Assembly: GCA_965371855.1 (NCBI GenBank)
Contig: CBDUZZ010000069.1
Span: forward strand, 1 to 23,497
DNA length: 23,497 bases
Direction: 5' to 3'
Source of the DNA: JAADEM01 sp965371855
GTDB taxonomy: Bacteria > Bacteroidota > Bacteroidia > Bacteroidales > Marinilabiliaceae
In this document: positions 1-7,800 of the stretch, in pieces
Layout: the number at the start of each line of letters is the position of its first letter
Position numbering within the stretch: the first letter of the stretch is position 1
Program-made: the position numbers and the translations under genes
Notes under the pieces: generated by a model
The model's input: the letters and a program-made list of their open reading frames with translations, nothing else
Told to the model about the DNA's origin: nothing
The model's database searches: none

Positions 1-55
1 TTACTTTTTACTTTTTACTTTTTACTTTTTACTTTTTACTTTTTACTTTTTACTT
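1..55. repeat. 7-bp tandem repeat (TTACTTT)n, about 7.9 copies
   Basis: The window opens in an uninterrupted array of the 7-mer TTACTTT, with no mismatch until base 56. It probably continues beyond the left edge, so the true copy number is unknown. It lies just past the 3' end of the minus-strand holB gene. Confidence 0.95.
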
Positions 56-68
56 GCCCCTTCGGGGC
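56..68. other. GC hairpin overlapping the holB stop codon
   Basis: GCCCC (56-60), loop TTC, GGGGC (64-68) makes a 5-bp all-GC stem. The holB stop codon TAG (70-68 on the minus strand) runs into it. For the minus strand the following sequence is A-rich, so this is not a standard intrinsic terminator for holB. On the plus strand it is followed by TATCTGTTTTTT and could stop transcription entering from the left. Confidence 0.6.
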
Positions 69-1195
69 TATCTGTTTTTTATTAATATAATAATTTTGAG
101 AACTAAATCCATAAAAATAATTCTCGAATTTCCATTCTGAGCTATATGAGAATGAGCAAGACTAAACTCTTCAGCCATCTGAAATGCATTTCTATCATTT
201 ATGAAAGGTGAAAATTTAATTGCGAATTCACTCTCTCTCGGAGTCATGTAAATTATTTCGCTCTCTTTCAAATTTGAAATAAAATTTTCACGTACCAATC
301 TCAAACAATATTCAAAGAAACTTTTTTGTTTCTCTCTTGACAAACGGCTCATCTCATCTCCCCACTCAATTAAACCTTGCAAATTCCTTGTGTATGCATT
401 ACGCATCATAAACACAAAGTTATCAAAGAAAAAGTCAATATCTTCACTTCCTTGTACAATTTCTCTTGCAGCAACAATATTTCCGTTAGCCAGTCTTGCA
501 AACCCCAGCGCCTGCTCCTTGTTCACTCCATTTTCTTCCATTATTACCGAAGCAATATCCTCATCTGTAAATGCCGGTATCTTTATCTGCTGCGTACGAC
601 TGGTGATAGTCGATATAACCTCATCAGGTTTAACTGAAACAAGGATAAACACTGTACCTGCGGGTGGTTCTTCCAGTATTTTTAATAGTTTGTTCGATGC
701 TGTTAAGTGCATTTTTTCAGGTAACCAGATGATCATTACTTTATACTTACCCTCAAATGTTTTAAGATTAAGTTTCTTAATTATCTCATGGCTCTCCTGA
801 GTATAAATTAGCGCCTGTGCTTTCTCAGCATCCAGGTGACTTAACCACTGATTAAGATTAAAGTACTTTTTTTCGAGGATGAAACTCCTCCACTCGCTAA
901 TGTAAGTATCACTAACCGGTTTTTGATTTTTGGTTGTTTTAACCACCGGAAAAACAAAGTGCAGGTCAGGATGAACAAGCTTAGCGAATTTTTTACACGA
1001 TGAACACTCTCCGCATGAGTCTCCATCTGCAGGAGATGTGCAGTTCAGATACTGAGCAAAAGCAATAGCCAAAGGCAACTTGCCCGAGCCTTCAGTACCG
1101 GCAAACATATATGCATGACTAACCCGGTTTTCTGCTACCATATTAACCAGCGATTGCTTTACTTGTGTGTGTCCTTTTATATCTCGAAAAAACAT
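68..1195 (-). CDS. holB: DNA polymerase III subunit delta' (clamp loader)
   Basis: 375 residues. Delta' is the stator of the clamp-loader complex (with delta and gamma/tau) that opens the beta clamp and puts it on DNA. The P-loop region is GTEGSGKL (33-40), followed by a zinc module (C52, C61, C64, C67). VMIIWLPEKM (153-162) takes the Walker B position, LLKILEEPPAGT follows (170-181), and SRT (199-201) takes the place of the SRC arginine-finger motif. The residue after the P-loop lysine is Leu instead of Ser/Thr, which fits a subunit that does not hydrolyse ATP. The long insertion between the zinc module and the Walker B position is consistent with Bacteroidota delta' proteins. It is transcribed alone, with a good -7 element 23 bp upstream of the start. 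A gamma/tau paralogue (DnaX) is unlikely, given the length and the altered P-loop. Confidence 0.9.
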   Translation of the reverse strand: MFFRDIKGHTQVKQSLVNMVAENRVSHAYMFAGTEGSGKLPLAIAFAQYLNCTSPADGDSCGECSSCKKFAKLVHPDLHFVFPVVKTTKNQKPVSDTYISEWRSFILEKKYFNLNQWLSHLDAEKAQALIYTQESHEIIKKLNLKTFEGKYKVMIIWLPEKMHLTASNKLLKILEEPPAGTVFILVSVKPDEVISTITSRTQQIKIPAFTDEDIASVIMEENGVNKEQALGFARLANGNIVAAREIVQGSEDIDFFFDNFVFMMRNAYTRNLQGLIEWGDEMSRLSREKQKSFFEYCLRLVRENFISNLKESEIIYMTPRESEFAIKFSPFINDRNAFQMAEEFSLAHSHIAQNGNSRIIFMDLVLKIIILIKNR

Positions 1196-1217
1196 GAATA
1201 GCCTTTTATCTATGCTT

Positions 1218-1248
1218 CAAAGATAATAAATTCATCGGTAGGGTAAAA
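1218..1248 (-). promoter_or_regulatory. Bacteroidota-type promoter for holB
   Basis: Read on the minus strand, 1225-1218 is TATCTTTG, an exact match to the -7 consensus TAnnTTTG. TTTT (1248-1245) lies 19 bp upstream, three of four bases of the -33 element TTTG. This would give a leader of about 15-20 nt. Confidence 0.55.
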
Positions 1249-1294
1249 TGTATTTATTAGAGAGATTAGTTATTAATTCCAGAATAATGTAAGA

Positions 1295-1381
1295 TTAAAT
1301 ACCAATCCAACGGTAAATAAAAAACACAACTAATCCAATTATCAATACTGTAGTAATAGTTGTGAGAGAAATTAGTGGCAA
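1295..1381 (-). CDS. possible 28-residue single-helix membrane microprotein
   Basis: The reading frame starts at TTG (1381) directly after an in-frame TAA and stops at TAA (1297-1295). The peptide is one hydrophobic stretch with a YRW end: LPLISLTTITTVLII followed by GLVVFFIYRWIGI. That pattern suggests a real membrane segment and not random AT-rich translation. A promoter block nearly identical to the one in front of the DUF898 gene lies about 70 bp upstream. An ATG at 1389 is in another frame and closes after five codons, so one missing or extra base near the start could have joined MNN to this peptide. It may be a small membrane protein or the remnant of a larger gene. I recognise no family. 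Confidence 0.25.
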   Translation of the reverse strand: MPLISLTTITTVLIIGLVVFFIYRWIGI

Positions 1382-1449
1382 TTATTCATATATTTATTGC
1401 GCGTGCAATTCTTTACTACAACCTTCTTCTAAGTTGTTCTTATACTTTA

Positions 1450-1481
1450 TTAAAGTAATACTATTCGATATAATATCCAAA
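1450..1481 (-). promoter_or_regulatory. promoter copy A, upstream of the 28-codon ORF
   Basis: On the minus strand this reads TTTG (1481-1478), a 20-bp spacer, then TACTTTAA (1457-1450), a partial match to TAnnTTTG. The -33 element, spacer length and flanks match promoter copy B at 2608-2639, and the likeness extends to about 1512. The two copies look paralogous. Confidence 0.5.
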
Positions 1482-1505
1482 GGTTTTTTATTGTGATGTA
1501 GTTCC

Positions 1506-1533
1506 AAAAAAAGGCCGGTAATAAATACCAGCC
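1506..1533 (-). terminator. intrinsic terminator of the DUF898 gene
   Basis: On the minus strand, GGCTGGTA, loop TTTAT, TACCGGCC (1533-1513) forms an 8-bp stem with one G-T pair. Seven T residues follow directly (1512-1506). It lies 58 bp beyond the stop codon of the gene at 1592-2542. Confidence 0.85.
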
Positions 1534-1591
1534 CTTATTAAAAAGATTAATGTATCTGATGATTATTCACATTGTTATAATAGTTCAAACG

Positions 1592-2542
1592 CTAATCCGC
1601 ATCATTTTTCATCAAATATGTTTTACTTAATATTCTTTTCCCAATCTTGGAATAAGCCCAGGGATAATAAATACCAAGCGTAATTATTGTAAGCAAAAGT
1701 TGCCCCCAAATAAACAGGAAATCATTTTTACAATCTAATTCATAACCGAATCTCAAGGATGAGTCTTCTTTAACTGCAATTGTTTTTTCAGAAAAGTATT
1801 TATACAGTTTAAGGTAAGCAAGTGGCATATAAATTCCAAGAGTAATTAAAGTCAATAATATCTCAATTAGGATTTTAACGCAAGAATCAGTAAAGTTTGT
1901 TTGCCACTTAATTTGATAGTCTTTGTATTTCACATCAACCATCCATTTATAAATAAAATAGATATATGGAATTAAAATCACTAACACAATTCCCTGATAT
2001 GCTATACCATATAGAACATTTTGGTTAATTGTTACCATATATTTTCCCATTATCAATGATATTAATACCATCGGAATAATCACTGTAAGCAAAAGTATTA
2101 GAAAAAGCTTTCCCCCTTTTCCCTTAAATTGAAAATTATTTGAATCAATTGAACTATTATTCACAAAGAATCTTGTTATATCTCTAATAAACCATGCCAT
2201 GTATATAAAAAGAGTGATTACACTTAAAAGAAAACCAAGTAGAATTTTACCAAGATATCCGGAAAACTTTCCATTAAATTCAACCTGAACATCTCCATAT
2301 TTAACATTCTCAATTGATATCTTCATTATATAAAAAGATATAAACAATGCTACTAAAATAACTCCCAACAAAGCAAATACTATCCGAAGATCAGGAAGTT
2401 CACCCTGAGCCAGTTCACCCGGGGATAGTTCAGTCAATGATTTAAGTATAAATCCATACGGTACAATAACTATTACATAAAAGAGCAACCAAATAGGCAG
2501 AAATTTTTTGCCCGTCAAAGTAAAATCAAAGTATTTTTTCAT
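1592..2542 (-). CDS. DUF898 (YjgN-like) multi-pass inner membrane protein
   Basis: 316 residues with about seven hydrophobic segments (near 15-35, 53-73, 98-117, 146-168, 178-197, 222-241 and 276-295). It contains internal repeats of the DUF898 type. The clearest are LLTLITLGIYMPLAYLKLYK (229-248) and LLTIITLGIYYPWAYSKIGK (283-302), with a weaker copy, LLSVITLFIYMAWF, at 105-118. In this family the pattern LxxITLGIYxPWAxxK recurs with short beta-like stretches between pairs of helices, such as FDFTLTGKKF at the N-terminus. The biochemical role is unknown. It has its own promoter (2608-2639) and terminator (1506-1533), so it appears monocistronic. Confidence 0.8.
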   Translation of the reverse strand: MKKYFDFTLTGKKFLPIWLLFYVIVIVPYGFILKSLTELSPGELAQGELPDLRIVFALLGVILVALFISFYIMKISIENVKYGDVQVEFNGKFSGYLGKILLGFLLSVITLFIYMAWFIRDITRFFVNNSSIDSNNFQFKGKGGKLFLILLLTVIIPMVLISLIMGKYMVTINQNVLYGIAYQGIVLVILIPYIYFIYKWMVDVKYKDYQIKWQTNFTDSCVKILIEILLTLITLGIYMPLAYLKLYKYFSEKTIAVKEDSSLRFGYELDCKNDFLFIWGQLLLTIITLGIYYPWAYSKIGKRILSKTYLMKNDAD

Positions 2543-2607
2543 GTCATTAAAAATTAATTGAGGTTTGTAATTATTACAACTTTATTAAATAGTGAGATTT
2601 CTCTTTA

Positions 2608-2639
2608 TAAAAATAATACTATTCAACATCATATCCAAA
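2608..2639 (-). promoter_or_regulatory. promoter copy B, upstream of the DUF898 gene
   Basis: On the minus strand this reads TTTG (2639-2636), a 20-bp spacer, then TATTTTTA (2615-2608), matching TAnnTTTG in all but the last base. The predicted leader is about 58 nt. The block is repeated as copy A at 1450-1481. Confidence 0.6.
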
Positions 2640-2674
2640 TATCTTTTATTTCGTTTGGTAAATCCAAAAAAAGA

Positions 2675-2801
2675 GGCTGTCCAAAAAGAAAGAACTTGAC
2701 GTCATTGCGATGAGGAACGAAGAAGCAATCTGTAGAATTACAGCAGTTTAGTTTTGTGAGATTCCTTCGCTCCACTCGGAATGACGACTTTTTGGACAGC
2801 C
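2675..2801. mobile_element. 127-bp MITE-like interspersed element
   Basis: The ends are a perfect 14-bp inverted repeat, GGCTGTCCAAAAAG (2675-2688) and CTTTTTGGACAGCC (2788-2801). The interior holds two segments of repeat type: GTCATTGCGATGAGGAACGA (2701-2720) and, on the right, ATTCCTTCGCTCCACTCGGA (2761-2780). Such motifs recur as interspersed repeats in many Bacteroidota genomes. There is no ORF inside. The outer flanks, A-rich on the left and CCCTTACTAAAAAAAA on the right, mean that a transcript of the 2882-10674 operon would form a long hairpin followed by T residues, so the element may serve as its terminator. Confidence 0.65.
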
Positions 2802-2829
2802 CTTACTAAAAAAAACCAAACTAACTCTG

Positions 2830-2865
2830 TTATTGGGGGCGCGACTTAAGTCGCACTCCCAATAA
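2830..2865. repeat. 36-nt palindrome beyond the cohesin-protein gene
   Basis: TTATTGGG (2830-2837) and CCCAATAA (2858-2865) enclose GCGACTTAAGTCGC (2841-2854). The arms pair with one mismatch and one G-T pair. It begins 16 bp after the stop codon of the gene ending at 2882. On the minus strand a run of eight T residues follows about 12 nt later, so it may help end the operon transcript. The core GCGACTTAAGTCGC looks like a repeat-family sequence. Confidence 0.75.
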
Positions 2866-2881
2866 GGAAAGCACAATCTTT

Positions 2882-4849
2882 CTAAAATTTTATCTTTTTA
2901 CACACATTTTTGTCTGCCACCACCTGAATTATATATATACCACGGTTCCAATCGCTAACATTAATCTGTAATACTTTGCCGGTTTGGGTTGTATGATAAA
3001 TCTTCTGACCTGTAATGTTATAAACCGACAAACCTATGCAACTTTCAGGAATATTTTTTATTCGTATTAATCCGGAAGTTTCATCGTACATTATTTTAAT
3101 GTTATGTGAGGAGGTTTCATCAATAGCTGTTTCTGCTGTAACATCAATAGTTCCACTGTTAACTTTAAGATTTGGACTCCCTTCGTTAACAACAACAGAT
3201 GTCAGATTAACCGGGATGTGGTCACCAACCGAAATGCCGGATCCCATATTAACATCAAGATATAACATTGTAGCATTTCCTGTAATGCCTGAAGTTCCGG
3301 CTCCGGCAAAATTAAAATGATCATCTTCCGAATTATCTGAGTAAGCCCACGCGGTTGTTGCCGTTCCTGCATTATTTGAGGAAATACTGTTTATTTTGTT
3401 TTGATTAAACAAAACAGAACCGGACAAACTTATGATTGGAGTAATACTATTTTCTGCCGTAAGTGTAATCGGAATTGTAACTGTAGTTTCATTTACCGGA
3501 ATGGAAACATCCCCAACATCAAGTGTTCCTTCATAAACTGTAATTGTTTGGCTTCTGCCCGTTGAACCTCTCGGGTCACTAACTGATACTACAACACTTC
3601 CGCCGGCAAGGGCTGTTAAGAGTCCATTATTGTCGATAGTTGCTATGCTGTTATCCGAAACACTCCAGATATATGGTGTAATCCCTCCCGTAACATTAAA
3701 ATCCATACTCTCACCAACAAACAACTCTCCGGTGGTTGGGCTAACATGAAGTGGCGGTAGTGGCGTTATCCCAAAACGGCCGGGATAATCTTTCACCTTA
3801 AGTATTTCATTAAAAACGGCATGAGTTACATCAACAGCTGAGTACCCGCTTGGTATGTTTGCTATTTTGAAACGAATGTAAAACAGAGGTCCGCTTCCTG
3901 TAACTTTATTAGCAGAAGCAAAACTGACATTTACTATACCCGGCTGAGATACATTTACGGATGTTGACGGAACTGCATTCAGGATACTACCGGTAAGAAT
4001 TACAGACTCGGCATTCAACACCGCTTTTTGATATGTGACAGTAACTTCTCCTCCATACACATTAAAATTATCTAAAGAAGAAATATTAACAGGAATATCA
4101 ATATAGTTGTTTTGAAAATAGCTCGTATCTCTAATGGTAATTAAAAAAGGTACAACCTCAACATAATATCCTGATGTGTCAATTACTCCAACAGCATCCT
4201 GTGCAATCACTCTGGCTTTACCCGGGCTTACTCCGGTTACCAGTCCTGATGAATTTATGGTTGCAACCGAAGGATCGGTAGTACCCCAGGTATAAGGAGC
4301 TGTTCCTTGTGATGCGCTGTATTGAACAGTCTCGCCGATAAACAGAAAAGCTCCGTTTGGATAAAAACTAAGATATGGTTTTGGAGAAATAGTTATCCTG
4401 CCATTAGTTAAAAACAACGGGATGTCTCCTTCATTAAAAATGGTTTTATCTCCTGCAACTAACTCTACGTACGAAGTTCCATGAACTTTTAGTCTGAATC
4501 TCAGGTTCGCAATCACTCCTGTTCCGGATAGAGCGGTAGTGCCGGCATGACTAATGAAAATCTTACCTGCTTCTGCAATATTAGAAACCGGTGTTCCCCA
4601 GGATGATGATAAGGTACCGGCAAACTCCGGCTCCAGAGCTTCCATGTAGTATGTGTTATACTTTATTTCGAGCTGGTACGAGAACACATTAAGTGTCGTA
4701 AGTGAAGTATCAACATATACAGGCACTGTTACTATGTCCCCTACTACACCACTTACGTTATCAATCCTGATTCCGATATCGGCTCTGGCCGGTATAATAA
4801 ATACCAGCCAGACCAATATAACTTGTATGCAATATTTTATTAAACGCAT
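2882..4849 (-). CDS. secreted cohesin/Ig-like surface protein, type IX cargo
   Basis: 655 residues. A signal peptide (1-23, ending PARA) is followed by a regular alternation. Cohesin-like domains lie at about 24-155, 236-360 and 441-571, each opening with a strand such as GIRIDNVSGVVGDIVTVPVY or GTLDVGDVSIPV. Two bacterial Ig-like (BIG2-type) domains at about 157-233 and 366-438 carry the signature ATINSSGLVTGVSPGKARV (196-214) and its second copy ATIDNNGLLTALAGGSVVV (403-421). The C-terminus (580-655) is a type A sorting domain with LSVYNITGQKIY and RGIYIIQVV, ending KKIKF. Cohesin folds bind dockerins, and the upstream gene of the same operon carries one. The gap to that gene is 14 nt, so co-transcription is likely. 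A plain adhesive role for the beta-sandwich domains is the alternative. Confidence 0.8.
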   Translation of the reverse strand: MRLIKYCIQVILVWLVFIIPARADIGIRIDNVSGVVGDIVTVPVYVDTSLTTLNVFSYQLEIKYNTYYMEALEPEFAGTLSSSWGTPVSNIAEAGKIFISHAGTTALSGTGVIANLRFRLKVHGTSYVELVAGDKTIFNEGDIPLFLTNGRITISPKPYLSFYPNGAFLFIGETVQYSASQGTAPYTWGTTDPSVATINSSGLVTGVSPGKARVIAQDAVGVIDTSGYYVEVVPFLITIRDTSYFQNNYIDIPVNISSLDNFNVYGGEVTVTYQKAVLNAESVILTGSILNAVPSTSVNVSQPGIVNVSFASANKVTGSGPLFYIRFKIANIPSGYSAVDVTHAVFNEILKVKDYPGRFGITPLPPLHVSPTTGELFVGESMDFNVTGGITPYIWSVSDNSIATIDNNGLLTALAGGSVVVSVSDPRGSTGRSQTITVYEGTLDVGDVSIPVNETTVTIPITLTAENSITPIISLSGSVLFNQNKINSISSNNAGTATTAWAYSDNSEDDHFNFAGAGTSGITGNATMLYLDVNMGSGISVGDHIPVNLTSVVVNEGSPNLKVNSGTIDVTAETAIDETSSHNIKIMYDETSGLIRIKNIPESCIGLSVYNITGQKIYHTTQTGKVLQINVSDWNRGIYIIQVVADKNVCKKIKF

Positions 4850-4863
4850 GACATTCGGATTAA

Positions 4864-7800
4864 TTAATTAACAACAACTTTCTTGATAAACATTGTATCG
4901 TTTACAAGCAGTTTTATTATCGCTACTCCTTTGAATCCGGTAAGTTTAACAGACGTAGTGTTATACTGTCCTATATCAAGTTTTCCTTCGAACAGCACAT
5001 CCAATAATCTGCCATCTGCAGTAATCACAGACAAATTAACATTACTGTTGTTTTCAGCAATGTCATAAACTACATTAATGTTTCCATGTGTAGGATTCGG
5101 GAAAATATCATAAAGAGCATCTTTTGTTATTTCTGTCTCTCTGATATCAGTTGTAATAGGAGGTGTAACAATACCATCTTTTGAATTTGCTATGACATCT
5201 TGTTCATTTGCCAATAATTTATCAAAAGAGATAGTTGTTTCATCTCCGGTATTTGAAACTAAAGTAAAATTGAGTGTTGCTAAAATACCCTGGTCAAGAA
5301 TTGTTTTGGCTGAGGCAAAAGCAAGTGTAACTTTACCGGTTTCATTGTCGATAGAGTGTGCCAACTGGCCGTCAATAGTTCCAGCCTCCACAGAGTTTAG
5401 TTGAAGGATATCAGAATCAAACCTTAACACAATATCAAGGCCTGATAGTTTATCGCCGGCTTCTATAGTCAGATTTGTACTAAATATTGTTTCGGCATCG
5501 TTAAGATATCTGTCTTCGACAGCCATATTCAGGTTACTGTTAACTTCTGATTTCAGAAGAGCACTTTTCAGATATTCTGCCGGGAAAACATCAATTATTC
5601 CGGTAATATACTGAAGCACCAGACTTGCATCATAAGCAGTTACGCCTGCCTCACCCGACACATCAGCAACCTTAAGTTGCAAATCAGAAAGCGTAATCAT
5701 TAAAGCAGCATGTTTCAAAATAAGAGAAGCATCGTATGCCTGAATAAAACCATTTATACTGACATCTCCCATAAGAGGATTAACTACACCTCCCGAATTG
5801 AATGGAGAATAGATAACCTTATCGGTTATGGCATCTCCTATGCCATCGGGGTTAGTACTGTGTGTAGGCCCCGTATTACTACCCCAATAATTATTTCTGG
5901 CATCAATATCAAAAGCCATATCTACATTTTGAACGCCCCAATATGTATTGCCAAAAATGTCACTATTATTAATAACCGGGTTGGAAGCACCCGTTGCTCT
6001 CACCCCAATTGAGTTGTATGTAATGCTTGAATTTGTAATGGTAGGGCTTGCCTTAGCCGTTGTTATGGCTGCTTCGGTACTATAATGCCCGGCATATCGT
6101 ATTATGCAATTATCAATGCGGCAGGAGTCGTCATACGATTCGTCAGTAAACAGAATACCTTTCCAGTTATGATAATTATTTGTAAAATTATCTTTACCGT
6201 TTGAATTGGTATCTCCACCAAAGAAGTCATCCTTAATATCGGTAAATACGATTGTACTGTCAGGAGTTGATCCACCATCGGCAATCAGACCTCTCTTAAC
6301 GGTAAGCCTGACACCATTGTTGAATTTACAAATCACTCCCGGGTCAATGCTCAGATTAACACTCGTCCCGATAGAGTAATGTCCTGAAAAGAAATAAGGA
6401 ATGTTCCTTACACCTGCAAAATTATTTTTCTTTAAAGTAACATCCTGCACCAGTTCCTCATTTGCCAGCACTCCAATAGCCTTATATGTAGTTCCGGATA
6501 TCACATTATTAACTGTATCGCGTGGGAATGAAACCAAAGAGATTACCATGGGCGCATACGTAAGGTCATTAAATGTATTGTTTGTAACAGCAGGTGTAGA
6601 AACACCTCTCAGTTCAACGCCCCAGCTACAGTATTCAAAGAGTGAGGAGTTTATTTCCGGTGCTGCCTGTTCCATATTTACTCCTGAACGAGCATAGCGG
6701 AATATAGCATTATCAACCATACATGAATCGTCAATAGAAATATCATTATATACAACTGCAGGATAGTTGATTATTGAAGGAGAAGATGTTGAGCCATCAT
6801 CTTTTGTGTCAGCCGGAATTCCATAGGCATCGTCATTTACCTGTGTAAAGACCACAGGATTGGCTACTGTTCCGTTTAGTTTTAATCCTCCGTTAACAAC
6901 AAAAGAGCTATAGTTACTATTTTTGAATACTGTACCTTCAGGAATATTAATTACAGTTCCGGAATTTACAGTTAGTGGTCTGAAAATATAGTATGTCAGG
7001 TTGGTATATCCGGCAAAATTTCGTTGTGGGATAGTGGCATCAAGTGAGAAGGTTTCTTCTGCCACTCCAAAGGCCATGATGCCAATATTGGAGCTGCTAT
7101 TGTTTGAAAAAACAGGATTGGAGAACATACTTAAGATTACCGGTGTTTCACCAATATTATTAAACTGTGAATTTGAAATTATCGGATTTGCACTTCCAAA
7201 AACACCAATACCTCCATAATTAACATGTTCAATCCATGAACTGTCAACCTCCACATAGGCATCAAATATATCGATCGCACTCCTATTTTTTCCTCTATTC
7301 CAGCCTGAGGTCCTTCCTCCATAATTAAGAATACAATTGTTTATTATATTTTGGTCTTCAAGAGAAGATGCATTAAAAACAATTCTGCTCCAGTTATTTG
7401 GAACAGGAACTGAAACATTACCGTCATCATTTGTATCTCCACCTTTTGAATCATCTTTTATGGATGTAAATACTATTTTTTCTGATGGTGTTCCATTGGC
7501 ATTAAGTGCCCCATTAACTGCAATATAACTATAATAGTTTACAAATTTAATCACTACTCCCGGGGCAATGGTAAGAACCGCATTTTCACCTATTGTTAAC
7601 CCATCAACGATATAAGCAATATTGTATATTCCTCCTACATCTCTGTTATTTAAAGTCTCTGAAGTGGCAAGATTGCCTTCAATAATTCGTATTCCATTAC
7701 TGCCATTTCCATTTGATGCAATATCGGGAGAAGTAAACGACATTACCGGGTCTGACTTTAGTGACATTGCAATAGGATCAAGCCGGCAATTTTGAATAAC

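Noticed and set aside
390..800. 136-codon plus-strand ORF
   Set aside because: It lies wholly inside holB on the opposite strand, and its protein shows no family pattern. holB has clear motifs throughout.
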